Assembly: GCF_027475565.1 (NCBI RefSeq)
Contig: NC_069387.1
Location: forward strand, 12,257,501-12,321,500
Direction of reading: 5' to 3'
Length of the DNA: 64,000 nucleotides
DNA from: Acinonyx jubatus
Lineage: Eukaryota > Chordata > Mammalia > Carnivora > Felidae
The notes beneath the pieces were generated by a model. The model searched no databases and had not been told where the DNA came from. It saw only the letters and a list, made by a program, of their open reading frames with translations. Below, one piece after another: positions 11,806-23,582 of the stretch. Each line of letters starts with the position of its first letter. Positions within the stretch are counted from its first letter, which is position 1. The translations under genes were made by a program, and so were the position numbers.

Positions 11806-11932
11806 TCTCAAGCAGGTTCCACAACATCATCTCAGAGCCCTATGTGGGGCTTGAACTCACAGACTGCAAAATCATGACCTGAGCCAAAATCAAGAGTCAG
11901 ACACTTAGCTGACTGAGCCACCCAGGTGCCCT
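11744..11932 (-). mobile_element. Felid SINE, antisense, with (GA)n
   Basis: It begins with a T-rich tail, ttaatgtttatttctttc, then a (AG)16 run at 11,767-11,798, tcaagcaggttccac and the reversed head ctgagccacccaggtgccc. Flanks ggaggaagagatt and gaaaggaagagat are target duplicates. Confidence 0.9.
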
Positions 11933-12439
11933 GAAAGGAAGAGATCATTTTAAACTGAGAGGATTATGGCCAGTTTCACGAAGACGGTGAGATGTGAGGT
12001 GGTCAGTTAAAGATGACCAGCATTTCCACGGGCACTTTTGGGAAGAGAAAAGAGTTGGAAAAGCATTGAACCAAGTCTAAAGGCAGAGAAAAACACAATG
12101 GGCAATGGTAAATAAGCTAACTTGGAGTTAAGGCACTGAGTGGGTAGAGTGAACAACAGAAGGGCCTTGGAAGCTTTTACTTTATCCTGCAAATGACAGG
12201 AAGTCAACAAAGGTTTTCCGTGAAACAGTGATATGTAACAAAGCTGAAGTTCCTCGACCAACTCAAAGGGTGGGCCTGCTTCTTTCTCCCCGAATGTTCT
12301 TATATCACGGAAAATAAAATTTTATAATAAATATAACATGGCTGCCCAACTGAATATTCCTTGGATAAGTAATTCTAGCCATCATGAAGTGAGTAGGTCA
12401 GAAGCCACCACTCTAAGCAATGTTCAAGAGTAAGTGAGC

Positions 12440-13159
12440 CAAAGAGTTAAAATCCCAAATACAAGGGAGAGGTCTTGTGAATCAACGAGGAAGACAAATA
12501 CTAAGAATAAAAAACAAGGCAAAGGACATGAACATGTAATTCACAAGAGAAATAGTTTAAATTCCTTTATCTCCATAATTATTAGTATAATGGAAATTAA
12601 ATACTGCGAAATTCTTTGTCTATTAATTTGGCAAAGGCTATAGATTCATAAAACCCATTTTTTTTGGTGAAGGGATAGAGTTACAGTCACTCTCATATGC
12701 TGTTGGTAGGGACCTTTTTCTGGAGGGAAGTTCAGCAATTCAGCTTCCAGGAATTTATCCTACAGAGACATCCCAACAAGTACCAAGGACACAAGTACAA
12801 GGCTATTCACTGCAGCAGCATCCTACTGGTGAAACGCTGGGAACAGTCCAAACATTTATCAATGGAGCACTAGATAAATGAATCATGGCATGTTGGTATA
12901 ATGAAATTATGGTGTATGTTTACGTATCTGTAAAGAATGAAATGACCCCTTTATAGTCATTTAGAGGTTACATGCCAGACAAACTGTAAACTCATGATGG
13001 CTGACATCACGGTGACTTCCTTCACTACTTTACAACTAGGGTCTACTGCCTGCCTCAAACTAGCCACTCGATTCTTGTGGAATAAATGGGGACTCAGTTA
13101 TGTAAAAAAGTTACAAAGCCTTATATTACATAGCACGATCCCATATTTCTTTCATTGTA

Positions 13160-13197
<38 letters not shown>

Positions 13198-13310
13198 CTC
13201 TATTGTTAACAATGGTTGTTACTGGAGAGTATGAAAGGGACAGGATGCTTTCCTTTTTACTTTATACCTCATTTGCACCTTTATAAATTTTAACTTTAAG
13301 AGTGGTTCTG
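12440..13310 (+). mobile_element. Old L1 (L1M/L1ME-like) ORF2 end and 3' UTR
   Basis: Recognisable pieces are ggcaaaggacatgaacatgt, cattcactgcagcagcatcc, ggaatttatcctacagagac and acatttatcaatggagcact. All are decayed versions of the L1 ORF2 C-terminal and 3' UTR region. A (CA)n array interrupts it. No intact frame remains. Confidence 0.7.
13162..13195. repeat. (CA)17 microsatellite
   Basis: This is an uninterrupted AC dinucleotide array inside the old L1 fragment. Confidence 0.97.
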
Positions 13311-13311
13311 A

Positions 13312-13537
13312 GGGGCAACTGGGCGGCACAGTCCGTTAAGCGTCTGCCTCTTGATTTCAGCTCAGGACATGGTCTCACGATTGTGAGATGGAGCCCCTCG
13401 CTGGGTTCTGTGCTGGGGGTGGAGCCTGCTTGGAATTCTCTCTCTCTCTCTCTCTCTCCCTCTCTCTGCCCCTCCCCTGTGTTCGCTCGTGCTCTCTCAC
13501 TCTCTCAAAAAATAAATAAAGCTTAAAAAAAAAACCA
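13312..13537 (+). mobile_element. Felid SINE, sense, diverged
   Basis: The head ggggcaactgggcggcacag is diverged from consensus. It is followed by aagcgtctgcctcttgattt, a (CT)n tract, ccctctctctgcccctcccc and an aaataaataaagcttaaaa tail. Confidence 0.85.
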
Positions 13538-13811
13538 AAAAAAAATTATTTTTTTTTTTTGGGAAGAAAAAGATGACCTAAGAATTATGTACAATCTTCT
13601 CCCTGTGGCACTGGACGCAAAAACATCTTCTGTAATGTCACCCAGGAAAGATGAAGTTGGACGGGAACGAGTGACAGATAGGTGGCTAGGGAGAGCAGTG
13701 AAAGCAAGTCAAAGGAAAGAGGGTGCTGGGTGTGGTCTGTTTTGCAACCCTTGGTGTACAGGCCTAAGATTACTTTCTGTTGAAGCTCATAGAAGCCGTG
13801 CATTTTTTGTT

Positions 13812-13836
13812 TTTATTTATTTATTTATTTATTTAT

Positions 13837-13867
<31 letters not shown>

Positions 13868-13980
13868 TTATTCTTTAAGTTTATTTATTTAAGTAATCTC
13901 TATACCTGACGCAGGGTTCCAGCTCATGAGCCCCGAGATCAACAGTCCCGTGCTCTTCCGACTCAGCCAGCCAGGCACCC
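13812..13980 (-). mobile_element. SINE, antisense, with tail expanded into (TTTA)n(TTAG)n
   Basis: The 3' tail on the left has become tetranucleotide arrays: TTTA at about 13,813-13,840 and TTAG at about 13,838-13,866. The body reads taagtaatctctatacctga, cgagatcaacagtcccgtgc and ends cagccagccaggcacccc. Duplicates aagccgtgcattttttg (13,795-13,811) and aagccgtgtgttttttt (from 13,983) bracket tail and body together. Confidence 0.85.
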
Positions 13981-14034
13981 CAAGCCGTGTGTTTTTTTTA
14001 AAAAGTAATTTGGCAGCAGGCAGGGGTAAAAGTG

Positions 14035-14240
14035 TCACAGCCACCATTTACAGAGCACTCACTATGTACCAGGCCCTCTGGCAAACGCTCTGCCAATTTT
14101 TAATCCTGATAACAAACTAAGAGGTTCAAATGCTGCTGAACACATTCCACCCAGGAGAAAACAGGGACTTTGAGACTGGAGAGTTACACCAGGTGGGTCA
14201 GGCTCCAAGGTCCTCGAGCTACTCTCCGGAGGTGCTCAAG
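14035..14240 (-). mobile_element. MIR-like fragment, antisense
   Basis: The plus strand reads cactatgtaccaggccctct, then tttttaatcctgataacaaa, and gagaaaacagggactttgag. This follows the reversed MIR consensus (tactatgtgccaggcactg ... aatcctcacaaca ... gaggaaactgaggc). Confidence 0.5.
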
Positions 14241-14941
14241 GAACAGGCTGACGGGCAGGACGGAGGCCATTCACACAACAGTCCAGCTGCGTGGTATCCA
14301 GGAAGCGGTCAGGACACATACTCCGTGCTGTCTGAACCAGCTGGCATCTTAACCACCCAGCTATGTGAACACACGTGGTAGAAACAGTGAAATCACAGCC
14401 CCAAACGATCCGCGGATTCCAACTTAGTTGCACTGTTTCTAACTAATAAGGCTCAGATACTTCTTTTTACTCTGGCAGCATGGTTCACGTGAATCCTGTT
14501 AGTTCTACCAAAGCCACATATTAACACTTAGAAGACATGAAGTAAGAATTTATTTACGTTCATGATTCTGTGAAACATATAGCAAAAGTCTTCGAATACC
14601 GGTAATTCACATAGGTAAAATACAAGACTGTAGGTTAAGAGCAGCTCCCATATGCCTCTGGTAGTATAACCAACGTCTTGCCTTCATTCAGCAAGAGAGA
14701 AAATGTTCATAACTCACTGCCTGGAAAGAGACGATCCTTCTCGTTATAACTTGAAATGCTGACCCTCTGCTCTCCTGCACAGAAAACTTCTAGAAGAATG
14801 CTATACAGAGGTGCAAATCTCCCCTAACCGAGCTGTTAATTTGCATATCTACATCTTGGATCAGCTAAGTATGAACTTGATTAAGTACTCGCTGTATTAC
14901 ATTTCTTCAGCCATTTAAAATTTTTAAATATTCCAAGTTAA
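14241..14941. other. Intron 2 unassigned sequence
   Basis: I recognise neither an exon nor a repeat here. Confidence 0.4.
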
Positions 14942-15118
14942 GGGCGCCTGGGTGGCTCAGGCAGTTGAGCGTCCGACTCTTGATTTTGGCTCAGGTCATG
15001 ATCTCATGGTTCGTGGGATCGAGCCCCATGTCAGGGATTGGGATTCTCTCTGTCTCTCTCTCTCTCTGCCCCTCCCCTATTCGTGCTCTCTCTCTCTCAA
15101 AATAAATACATTTAAAAA
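14942..15118 (+). mobile_element. Felid SINE, sense
   Basis: It begins gggcgcctgggtggctcagg, includes gtccgactcttgattttggc and ends ctcaaaataaatacattt. The duplicate atattccaagttaa is found both before (14,927-14,941) and after (15,119-15,133) the element. Confidence 0.92.
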
Positions 15119-15334
15119 TATATTCCAAGTTAAATATACATGCCATTGTATGGTTTCATCTTCAATGTAAATAGTGTTACTGACAATGAAGAATGGGTCA
15201 CATTCATAGCACCTTTTTCTTCCAAGGATTTCAGGGAACTCTGATAACTCTGGGTCCAAAAGCACTTAGAGACTGGCAGTCTTTCCTGAGTCAGACTAAA
15301 GACAACTCTCTAGGAGTAAGACAAACGCAGCTTA

Positions 15335-15397
15335 GGTCAATGGGTTCCAAACTTTTTTGACCATAGTTCACAGCAAGAAATATATTTTTCATGACGA

Positions 15398-15437
<40 letters not shown>

Positions 15438-15628
15438 ATACTACATATATAACTAAAAAGTTTCACGAATTTATCCTTCCTGCATGCAATGCATTCTGAC
15501 ATTTTCTTTTCCACTCTGTCTTTGTTATTATTATTATTACCACTATCGCACGTGCGGGTGACAATCTGCTAAATTGATCTCCTGACCCATTTACAGGTCA
15601 CAACCACTGGTGTGAAAAGCACTACCTT
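15335..15628 (+). mobile_element. hAT-type DNA transposon fossil with internal (CA)n
   Basis: The start gggttccaaacttttttgac and the end gtgtgaaaagcact are inverted versions of each other, as in nonautonomous hAT elements. Internal text such as cagcaagaaatatatttttc and gcatgcaatgcattctgaca fits a known old family whose name I cannot fix by eye. Confidence 0.5.
15401..15435. repeat. (CA)17 microsatellite
   Basis: This is an uninterrupted CA array within the DNA transposon fossil. Confidence 0.97.
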
Positions 15629-15949
15629 AAATGTCGAACGTTTTCAGGATGCTGCCCGAACAGCCTTCTCACTCCCCACACACCTTCTGGGTCCCCCGAT
15701 CCTCTCTCCTGGCCCCAGTGACCATCTGTATGTGAGGACTCCAGCCCTGATCCCACTTCAGGGCTCCAGACCCACATACCCAATAGCCCCACTTGCACAT
15801 TTCAAAAGCAACCTTAGTATCATGTCCCCAAACTGTATTTAATGATGACCATCCCTGAGCCTTACTAACAGCATCCACCCTGCTGTACAAGCCAGAAAGT
15901 TGGGGCTCCTCTCTCTCTTCGCCCTCCCAAAGCCAACTAATCATAGAGT

Positions 15950-16630
15950 CCTGATTATTGTGACTTCCAAATCACTTCTGAACCCTCTCATTTCTCTCCA
16001 CACCCACCACCCGCCCCCCGCTTCCATTATCACTTGATGGGGCTACTGCCAAAAGCCTCCAGTGTTGCGCCCCTCCCTCCAAACCTTCTTCACCCCGAAG
16101 CCAGGGCGATCTCCAAACACACAAACCTCATCACGTGACACAGCTCAGTGGAATGCCAACCACCTCCGATTCAGCCCGGCTCTGCATCTGGCCTTCCTTG
16201 CCCATTTCTCCACCTAAGCCCTTGCCATGTTCCCTACCCCCCCCACCCCCCTTATTCTAAACTGGTGGCTCTTGGGTGTGGCTGCATGCACATTAGACAA
16301 CTTTCTCAAAGGACCAGTGCCCAGGCCTCACTTCAGGACAATTAAATACCAACCCAGCTGGTGGGTGTAATGGAAAGCCAGAGGCCCTCTGCTTTAGCTG
16401 GAAGGAAAGTCTGGAAGCACTCACTTCCTGGCCTTCATACCTCCTCAGCCCCATCTCCTACTGAAATGTCATCTCCTCAAGGATCATAGTCCCTAACCCC
16501 CCCCCCCCCCCCAGGCCTGGTGAGGCCCCTCTTTATGTTCCCATAGAACCCTTCATCCCCCTGGTCGCTACCTCCTGCGCTTTAAAATCTCTTAGCCTGG
16601 CCCTAATGGCTACTCGATAAAGACCTACAA
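15950..16630 (+). mobile_element. L2 fragment, interrupted near 16,258-16,395
   Basis: The C-rich text with ttcttcaccccgaagccagg, ccttccttgcccatttctcc, aagcccttgccatgttccct, aaatgtcatctcctcaagga and cccttcatccccctggtcgc follows the sense L2 3' region. The middle part (gctgcatgcacattagacaa ... cccaggcctcact) looks like a MER5-type insertion. A C-run lies at 16,497-16,512. Confidence 0.55.
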
Positions 16631-16687
16631 AACAAATACAAGAATTCAGTAAATTCTAAGCATCAGTTATGCCAAGAAGTTGGGATA

Positions 16688-16731
16688 GGCTGAAAAAACA
16701 CTACAGTTGAGGAAGGCTGAAAAAACACTAC
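16688..16731. repeat. 27-bp tandem duplication
   Basis: The unit ggctgaaaaaacactac occurs at 16,688-16,704 and exactly again at 16,715-16,731. Confidence 0.9.
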
Positions 16732-16904
16732 TGACGATGGGTAAGACGTAAACCAAATCTGTGACATCCTGGAAAGAGATGCTCGTTTCCATGGTGTAGG
16801 CCTGGCAAACAGAGGCAAACACTTGGTGCCTAAATTCAATCGTGCCTTCTTCTGAAAGCTTTCCCAAAGGCACATATCTCATCCTCGTCGTCTTCCTAGC
16901 TTAT

Positions 16905-17050
16905 CAGAGATGATAGACAGCGACTCATTTCCCCCATTTAGCAAAGAATGAGAGTAAGTTGCTTGCCCACATGACCAAAGTAGACCAGAGGAAGACGAAT
17001 CAGCTCTGGGCCCGTCTGTGTTGCTCAAGGCACCAGGCTCTCTCCTGTAG
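16905..17050 (-). mobile_element. MIR-like fragment, antisense
   Basis: Segments such as cccccatttagcaaagaatg, gtaagttgcttgcccacatg and a following cagagg motif follow the reversed MIR consensus. Confidence 0.4.
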
Positions 17051-18936
17051 AGTGGTTAAGGCAAACACACCTGCAACAACTCCTTTCCAACCGTATTTCA
17101 CACAAGGCTTATTAAGGGACCCATTAAAGTCTTGCTAGTAATTGAAAAAATTATATATGTGCAATGAGAATGAGTTAACGTTAACAGAAGAACCTTAACT
17201 TTTGCATCTCCTGACTTTTTAACTTTTAGCTTGTACCTTAACCTTGCATTTTTGTGGGGTTCTTTACATTTTCTCTGGAGGTATAAAGTCATATTTGAGA
17301 TATAATTCCATTAGCCATACAAGCAACTTCAGAGGCTATTATGTGGCATCAACTTTTTCTGTAAAAATAAATTGTTAAGGATATTATTCCTGGAACAGAA
17401 TAAATTCTTGGAATTACTGAGTAACTTATGTACCGTACCACTGTTCCAAGAACACATTACTTATTTTATCATGACAAAGTAAAGTTATTAATCTTCCGGC
17501 TTCCATTTCAACAATGAGAAATGCCGTGAGATGTACAGACACCTGCATTACATTTCAGTTCATCTTTATATCATCCATAAACATCTCTGTGTTGGACACC
17601 TCATCCAAACAAATGCTCACAGAACACTCCATGTACCATTCGATTTTATGAAACTATAAAAGTTCCTTGCTGTTAATTACAGAGACAAATGTCTCATCAC
17701 ACATTTGGTTACCAGATCGCATAATTAGTTTTCTCCATTAACCTTTCAGATATAAAATTTGATTTCTGAGTAAAAAAACATTGTAAAACCCTTGCAGTTC
17801 AAATGGTATAGTATATTTGTACGTGCTTGAAAAAAAATGCAAAACTAAGAAAACAATTTTATGGATTCTTATTTACAAGGATACTCATTGTCTGCAATGC
17901 TGAAAGGAAACCTGTCTAAACTTCTTAATGATTTTAAAATATATGATCGAGTATGCATGTAAGAAGCTGTCCTTTGCATAGAAAGGAGGGTCAGGAACCT
18001 GGCCGTGAATGGATGTGCTCGCTCTGGGTATGGCGATGTGGCTGGCTGGGTCCACCCCAGCCCCTCGTTTCTGCCGCCGCTTCACAAGGGCATCTGGGAG
18101 ACAGCTGGGAAGGGAAGGGCGTCCAGCCTATAGCAATGCAATCGTTTTTCTCGGCTCAAAGCTAACTGACCCCACAACTGTGGACTGCAGAAGACGATGC
18201 TCTAACTCACATGTGTAGGGGGCATTTCTGATGGTCACAATGGCTGGGGGGAGGGGGGGTTGCTCCTGACATCCATGTACATTTGTGCCGCCCACACTCA
18301 GACCTCTTGTAACATGTGGGACAGTCCTGCACAAGAAGACGGTCTCCCCTCAGCAGACTGTCCCGCTCACATCAGATGATAACTACACTTTTAACATGTT
18401 CCAAACATGGGACTCCTTCCTTTATTCAGAAATAGTTGTTGTGAATCTACTCCGTGTCAGGTACTGGGCACCAGGAACACGGTGAATGGAGCCTTGCCTG
18501 CAGGAATTCAAGATGAGACTTGAGCAATGAAGGCTCAAACAGCCCGAGTGGCAGACACTGTTCCCGGCAGAGCCCAGCAGGGCAGACGCCAGGCCCATGT
18601 GCGGCCGTATCCAGAGGTGCCCGCACAGCGCGTTGTTATATGCAAGGCCCTGGAGGCCAGGGGCTAGAATACACACAAAGGCACAGTGGTGCATCCTCTT
18701 TCGGGGTTAAACTTGAAGAGGGGGACCTGCCATTAACCTAATAAAAAAGAAAAAAAAATGAAAAATATAGCTTCGATAGCCAGTGCTGACAAATTTTACG
18801 CCTGGTATGGGAGGTCCAGTTAGGTACGAAGAAGGATGTGTAAATTTTCACCCTTTGAAGCCAGGGCAGGACTTAGAGGTAAAAGAGTTGGGTAATAAAG
18901 TTTCAAAATGGCTGATTCCACCACTTTATTTATTTC
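17051..18936. other. Intron 2 unassigned sequence
   Basis: The sequence is AT-rich to about 17,940 and then more GC-rich. I recognise no exon and no repeat with confidence. Confidence 0.45.
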
Positions 18937-19152
18937 TTTAAAAAATTTTTTTTAGTGTTTATTTTTGAGAGAGAGAGAGACAGAGCATGAGTGGGAGAGG
19001 GGCAGAGAGAGAGGGAGACACAGAATCCAAAGCAGGCTCCAGGCTCTGAGCTGTCAGCACAGAGCCTGACGTGGGGCTCAAACTCAGAGACTGCAAGATC
19101 ATGACCTGAGCCGAAGTCGGACACTCAACTGAGTGAGCCACCCAGGCGCCCC
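18937..19152 (-). mobile_element. Felid SINE, antisense
   Basis: A nearly complete copy: tagtgtttatttttgagag, agcaggctccaggctctgag, ctgtcagcacagagcctgac and reversed head gagccacccaggcgccccc. Flanks ccactttatttatttc and ccactttattttga are target duplicates. Confidence 0.93.
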
Positions 19153-19194
19153 CACTTTATTTTGAATTTAAAGTGGACATCTTATTCACTCCCT

Positions 19195-19277
19195 GAGCAT
19201 GTACTTATGTGACCATCGTGGGGCTGGGCAGTGGGGACACAGAGATGATTCTCAGGGAGTTTATACCCCAGTGCGGG

Positions 19278-19325
<48 letters not shown>

Positions 19326-19620
19326 CAAGCAAACTGGCTTTGCTGTGATAGCACCCAGCCCTGGATGCTGTGGAAGGAGAGGTGAGGGGAATCAGGGAAG
19401 GCTGCCTGGAGGAAGCTGCATCAACTTGGGAGTCTTCAGGGATAAGAGAGAGCCATGGACAGAAGAGGGAGGATGGTCCAAGTGTGAAATTCCAAGCAGA
19501 GGAGGTGGTATGTGCAGCCACCCGGGTGACAAAGTGCCTGTCCTCAAAGGCAAGGACAGAATCCTGCTGCACGGATGAAAGTGGTGTGGCATGGCCGAAG
19601 CCTGGGAGGTAGAAGGAAAG
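19195..19620 (+). mobile_element. Ancient mammalian repeat fragment, family not assigned, with (GA)n
   Basis: The text gggctgggcagtggggacac, cagggaaggctgcctggagg and gcagaggaggtggtatgtgc follows a widespread old repeat whose name I cannot fix. A (AG)22 array sits inside it at 19,281-19,323. Confidence 0.4.
19281..19323. repeat. (AG)n microsatellite
   Basis: An uninterrupted AG array of about 21 units. Confidence 0.97.
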
Positions 19621-20701
19621 CCTCAGCCACGAGCCCCAAGGAGGGGCAGTTTGTGCAAAGTCTCATCCATCAGGCCTAGGAGTCTCAGACCTAACTAGGA
19701 AGCCACAGACGGTGAAGAAGTTCAGGCAGGCAGGCCCTGAAGCCGCACGGGGCCCCTGGGCGAATCCCTGCCGGCGTGGGCGTCTGCTCCCTCCTGGCCC
19801 ACCACCCCCTGCTTCTGCACGCACATTCCAGTCTAGGTGGCCTTCTCTCCAGTAATCTGTGACTTGTAAGAATAACAGAGTTGCTTTGTAAATGTCCTAG
19901 GTCTATTTTTAACTTGGAGATGCAAAACACACTGTTCCAAAATCTTTATTTTATCTTATAGATAGCCATGTTATTCTCTTCCAAAAGTAAAAATCCATAT
20001 TCCCATGGGAACCAGAGAGGCTAAATTGTTAATACGTCTCCTTAGAGTCTGTCCTTCGTGGAGGGTTTTTTGTTTTGTGTTTTTCTTTTTTTTTTTTTAA
20101 TGATTTGGTCACGATCAGAGTAGGAACAGCAAACCATCAAAATGTATCACGCATTTCGCTCACTCCTGAACCACACCAAGTCTTGATGGGAAACGGAAAG
20201 AGGCAACTTTTTCTCAAGACACAGGCCTCGGGGAGCAGGCCCGACTTGAGTGTTCCCTCATAGTGGGACAAGCCTGTTGCTGAATGCACAGTTTGCTATT
20301 TTTCTGAAACTTAGGTCGGTAAACTTGCTTCCCACGGAGCTGGACAACCAGACCTGCCAAAGTCAGTTGATAAACAGGTCAATACTATCTCAAGCGCCTC
20401 TAGAAAGCTGTGCCCACGTTACAGCACAATACCGAGCCAACAGAGCATATACTATTTTTCAGTTTTGGTTTTTAACATGTCGCTGGCTTTCCTAGGTGAG
20501 GTCCTCTCCTTTTTGGTCTTTTCTAGATGTGAAGGAAAACAAAAAGATTTCAAGTTCTATCTCACACATCAACATCAGAAGTCCCAAGTTTCCGTGCTGC
20601 TTTAATATATGATAAAAGATTCTTCTGGTTAAATGAGGAATATTTTAGTTTGGCTCGCTAAATGTCTCTAAAATCTCAACAGTGTGGTGTGTGTATATAT
20701 A
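19621..20701. other. Intron 2 unassigned sequence
   Basis: I recognise no exon and no repeat. Confidence 0.4.
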
Positions 20702-20918
20702 TTTTAAAGTTTACTTATTTCTTTTGAATAAATAAGAGAGAGAAAGAGAGCATGAGCAAACATGAGCGGAGGAGGGGCAGAGAGAGGGAAAGAGAGAATC
20801 CCAAGCAGGCTCCCTGCTGTCAGCACAGAGCTGGACTCGGGGCTCGATCTCACAAACCATGAGATCACGATCTGAGCCGATATCAAGAGTCGGATGCTTA
20901 ACCGACTCTTGGCGCCCC
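20702..20918 (-). mobile_element. Felid SINE, antisense
   Basis: The order is tail, AG-rich block, caagcaggctccctgctgtc, gagatcacgatctgagccga and the reversed head cttggcgccccca. Flanking tatatattttaaagt and gatatattttaaagc are target duplicates. Confidence 0.9.
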
Positions 20919-20994
20919 CACAGTGATATATTTTAAAGCAAGTCTTCAGAGTTCTGTACGACATTGTCCAACATACTCACACGTTTAGATACTT

Positions 20995-21200
20995 GAGTAC
21001 CTGTCATCTGGGTTCCTATTATGAACACAACACCGTGCTGGGTGCTTCAAAGGATACAAAAAAGAATCCAGGTCACCCTTGCTCTGTCATCTTACAATTT
21101 ACATGAGGAGAGACAGTGCGAATAAACAACCACAATTCAGTGTGGTAACTGTTCAGGGTTGGGGGCGACAGGGGTGTCTGCAGGTTGACTTGGAGCGCCA
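20995..21200 (+). mobile_element. Ancient mammalian repeat fragment, family not assigned
   Basis: Pieces such as aacaccgtgctgggtgcttc and catcttacaatttacatgag are decayed forms of the old 'tgtgccaggcactg ... gagcttacattctag' repeat. Confidence 0.35.
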
Positions 21201-21319
21201 TAAAGCTGTGTACAAAACAAGTATTGGGCAGTATGTGGCAAATGCTGGATGATGTTATTATTTAGTGCTAAGGTGTTCAGAAGAACAGAACTTCTATTTC
21301 AGGAGAAGGGGATAATAAA

Positions 21320-21555
21320 AATAAGAATACAGCATTTTCTACTCTGAAAAAGTGTTTTATCATATAGGATTTCCAAGACGCTGAAGGGGAGCCTGCTGTG
21401 GAAGTCAGGGCCAACATTCCTATTCAACTATGGAAGATAAAGAAAGCCTCTCAAGAGTTTCGTGCAAGGTGCTATTAACCGTTAGGCTGAGATTCAAACC
21501 AAGGTTTTCTGACTTTAAACCTGACTTCTCTCTCTTGTGCTATACGAACTGAGAA
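21320..21555 (-). mobile_element. MIR-like fragment, antisense
   Basis: The text aactatggaagataaagaaa, gattcaaaccaaggttttct and gactttaaacctgacttct follows the reversed MIR (gaaactgaggc ... gattcgaacccagg). Confidence 0.4.
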
Positions 21556-21844
21556 GGCTTCCAGGCCTAGGTAATATTGGAATTGGGCTTCAGAAACCGA
21601 TACACGATAGGCTGGTGATAGATGGGGTCTAGAAACGGGCTAACACGTGGGAGGGCCTGGAAGGGAAGGGATGGTGAAGAGCCCACACACAGACAGGGAA
21701 AGGCGCCCCAGGAAGTTAATGCTAAGAGACCAGTCTGACGCAGGCCAATGTTTTCAGTAGGAAGAAGAGGGAGAAAAGACTGGAAAGGTGAGCTAGAAGC
21801 AGAGAGCGAACAGCAGAGGGAGGAGGCGAGGGGCCCCGGCTTTC

Positions 21845-22030
21845 TCAGAGACCACACCGCAGAGCAGAAATACCGCGGGAGCCGGGTCCACGGCCAAGCT
21901 CTCGTCTGCGAACTCTCTGACCTTGAGCAAACGGACATTTCCAAAGGCCTGTATTTTTCATTTAAAAATGGAAATAACAATACTTCTCCAGTTTGGGAAA
22001 GTGCCCAGTGTACAGCAGATGTTCAACCAA
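21845..22030 (+). mobile_element. MIR-like fragment, sense
   Basis: The order gaactctctgaccttgagca, then catttaaaaatggaaataac, and gtgcccagtgtacagcagat parallels the sense MIR consensus. Confidence 0.45.
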
Positions 22031-22229
22031 CTTTACTTCCTTTCTTCCCAAGTGGGTCCCAGGCTCTGCCCACCCCTCCCTTCTACCGACGGTGCCCCTC
22101 TCATGTCTTGAGCCCCACTCTGTCGGTGGGGGGGGGGGGCGGGGAGAGGATGAGCAGTCACACACTAAGATGAGCCCGTGTGGGCAGAATGGCACAGGTA
22201 GGCAGGACCACAGGCAGCCCCCACGTGGT

Positions 22230-22400
22230 GAGAGAGGGCAGAGCTGGACATCAGGAACCCAGGTTTTAAAGCACGCTCAACTACTAACTACGGTATAATC
22301 TCGCGTGAGTCACTTTCACTTCCGAGCTCGGCTTCCTGTCTGAATGAAGGATGGAACACCTGCCTCACACTGTGGTTGTGATGTTGGCTAAATGACCAAT
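22230..22400 (+). mobile_element. MIR-like fragment, sense
   Basis: The text gcgtgagtcactttcacttc, ggcttcctgtctgaatgaag and ctgcctcacactgtggttgt follows the central MIR. A 3' MIR-like piece (gttcttagcacagtgccctg) reappears at about 22,745-22,800. Confidence 0.45.
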
Positions 22401-23168
22401 CCAAGAGTGACGGGCCTGACTGCAGACGCCTCCCGAACTTTAGGCAGCGAGTAGCATCAAAGCGGTCTACTGCTGCGCCTACGGGTACAGAAGCACACTC
22501 ACACGTGCGCTCATATTCAAGGGAGCCGTTGGTGGTCAAGAGCTTCAGAGGCTCTCTCGGCTTTGACTTTGCTTGGATTTGTGAAGCCGTTTGTGCACCT
22601 ACAGGATAAGGATAAGCAGATCTACTTTTAGTGCTGTAGGAAGCCTTAGAAACCACTTATACGTGGTGGCAAGGGCACCCTAAAAGCTGTGCGGAGTCCC
22701 GCAGACGTGGGGCATGTTGCATGGTGCGCTGCGATTACACGCCAAGTTCTTAGCACAGTGCCCTGCACGCAGCAGCCTCTCCAAAAATGACACCTGCTGT
22801 TATCGGCTCTATTTCTAACCCCAAGAAACACTCAGGTCCGCTGGGCCCTTCATTTTATTTGAGGTTGTTTCTCACTCATGCAACTCTAGCCACAGGTGAG
22901 GTGAAACATCGGGGCCCCCCTCCCTGTTGGGAAGAAACAGGAACCAGGTGGGACCCAGGCCGCCCCCCTCCCCCATTTCACACATGCACCTGCTCACTTC
23001 TCCAGGGCTCTAACGACTCCCATTGTCATTAGAGGCTAACTCCCTAACCTGGAAAAGTGGGTAGGGATTGTTCGAGTGTGTCACCTTTGAAAAGACTGGG
23101 GACCCTGGTGGGGGCAGCTGTCATCAACAAAGTCACTGAAAAAAAGATTTAAAAATTCAGAGATCTCA
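22401..23168. other. Intron 2 unassigned sequence
   Basis: Apart from the short MIR-like 3' piece near 22,745-22,800, I recognise nothing here. Confidence 0.4.
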
Positions 23169-23359
23169 GGGGCACCTGGGTGGCTCAGTCGGTTAAGTGT
23201 CTGACTTGATTTTGGCTCAGGTCATGATCTCATAGTTCAATGAGTTTGAGCCCCGTGTCGGGCTCTGTGCTGTGAGCTTGGAATTCTCTGTCTCTCTCTC
23301 TTTGCCCCTCCCCTGCTTGCTCACTCTCTCTCTCTCAAAATAAATAAAATAAACATTTA
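23169..23359 (+). mobile_element. Felid SINE, sense
   Basis: It runs from ggggcacctgggtggctcag to aaataaacatttaaaa. The duplicate aaaaattcagaga is present before (23,152-) and after (23,359-) the element. This is the last SINE before the promoter; none follows until 31.9 kb. Confidence 0.93.
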
Positions 23360-23519
23360 AAAAATTCAGAGACCTTGACCATGCTCATCTGGCATGGCTA
23401 CTATACCCTGTGGTTCATCTTCTGAAAGCTGTATAACTTAGTGTCAAAAGGAACAAGAACAACAACAACAACAAAAAAAACAAAAAAAACAAAAAAAGGA
23501 ACCAGAAGAGGACCAAGAG

Positions 23520-23582
23520 GGCCGGGGCCTGACCCCATAATTGGAGCTCAATAAATATTTGTTGAATGAATAAATGAAAGAG
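23520..23582 (+). mobile_element. L2 3' end fragment
   Basis: ggagctcaataaatatttgt followed by tgaatgaataaatgaaag is the usual L2 3' terminus. Confidence 0.5.

Noticed and set aside
13162..15435. Evenly repeated sequence that might suggest a CRISPR-like array
   Set aside because: The arrays are CA dinucleotides with no spacers; this is mammalian DNA.
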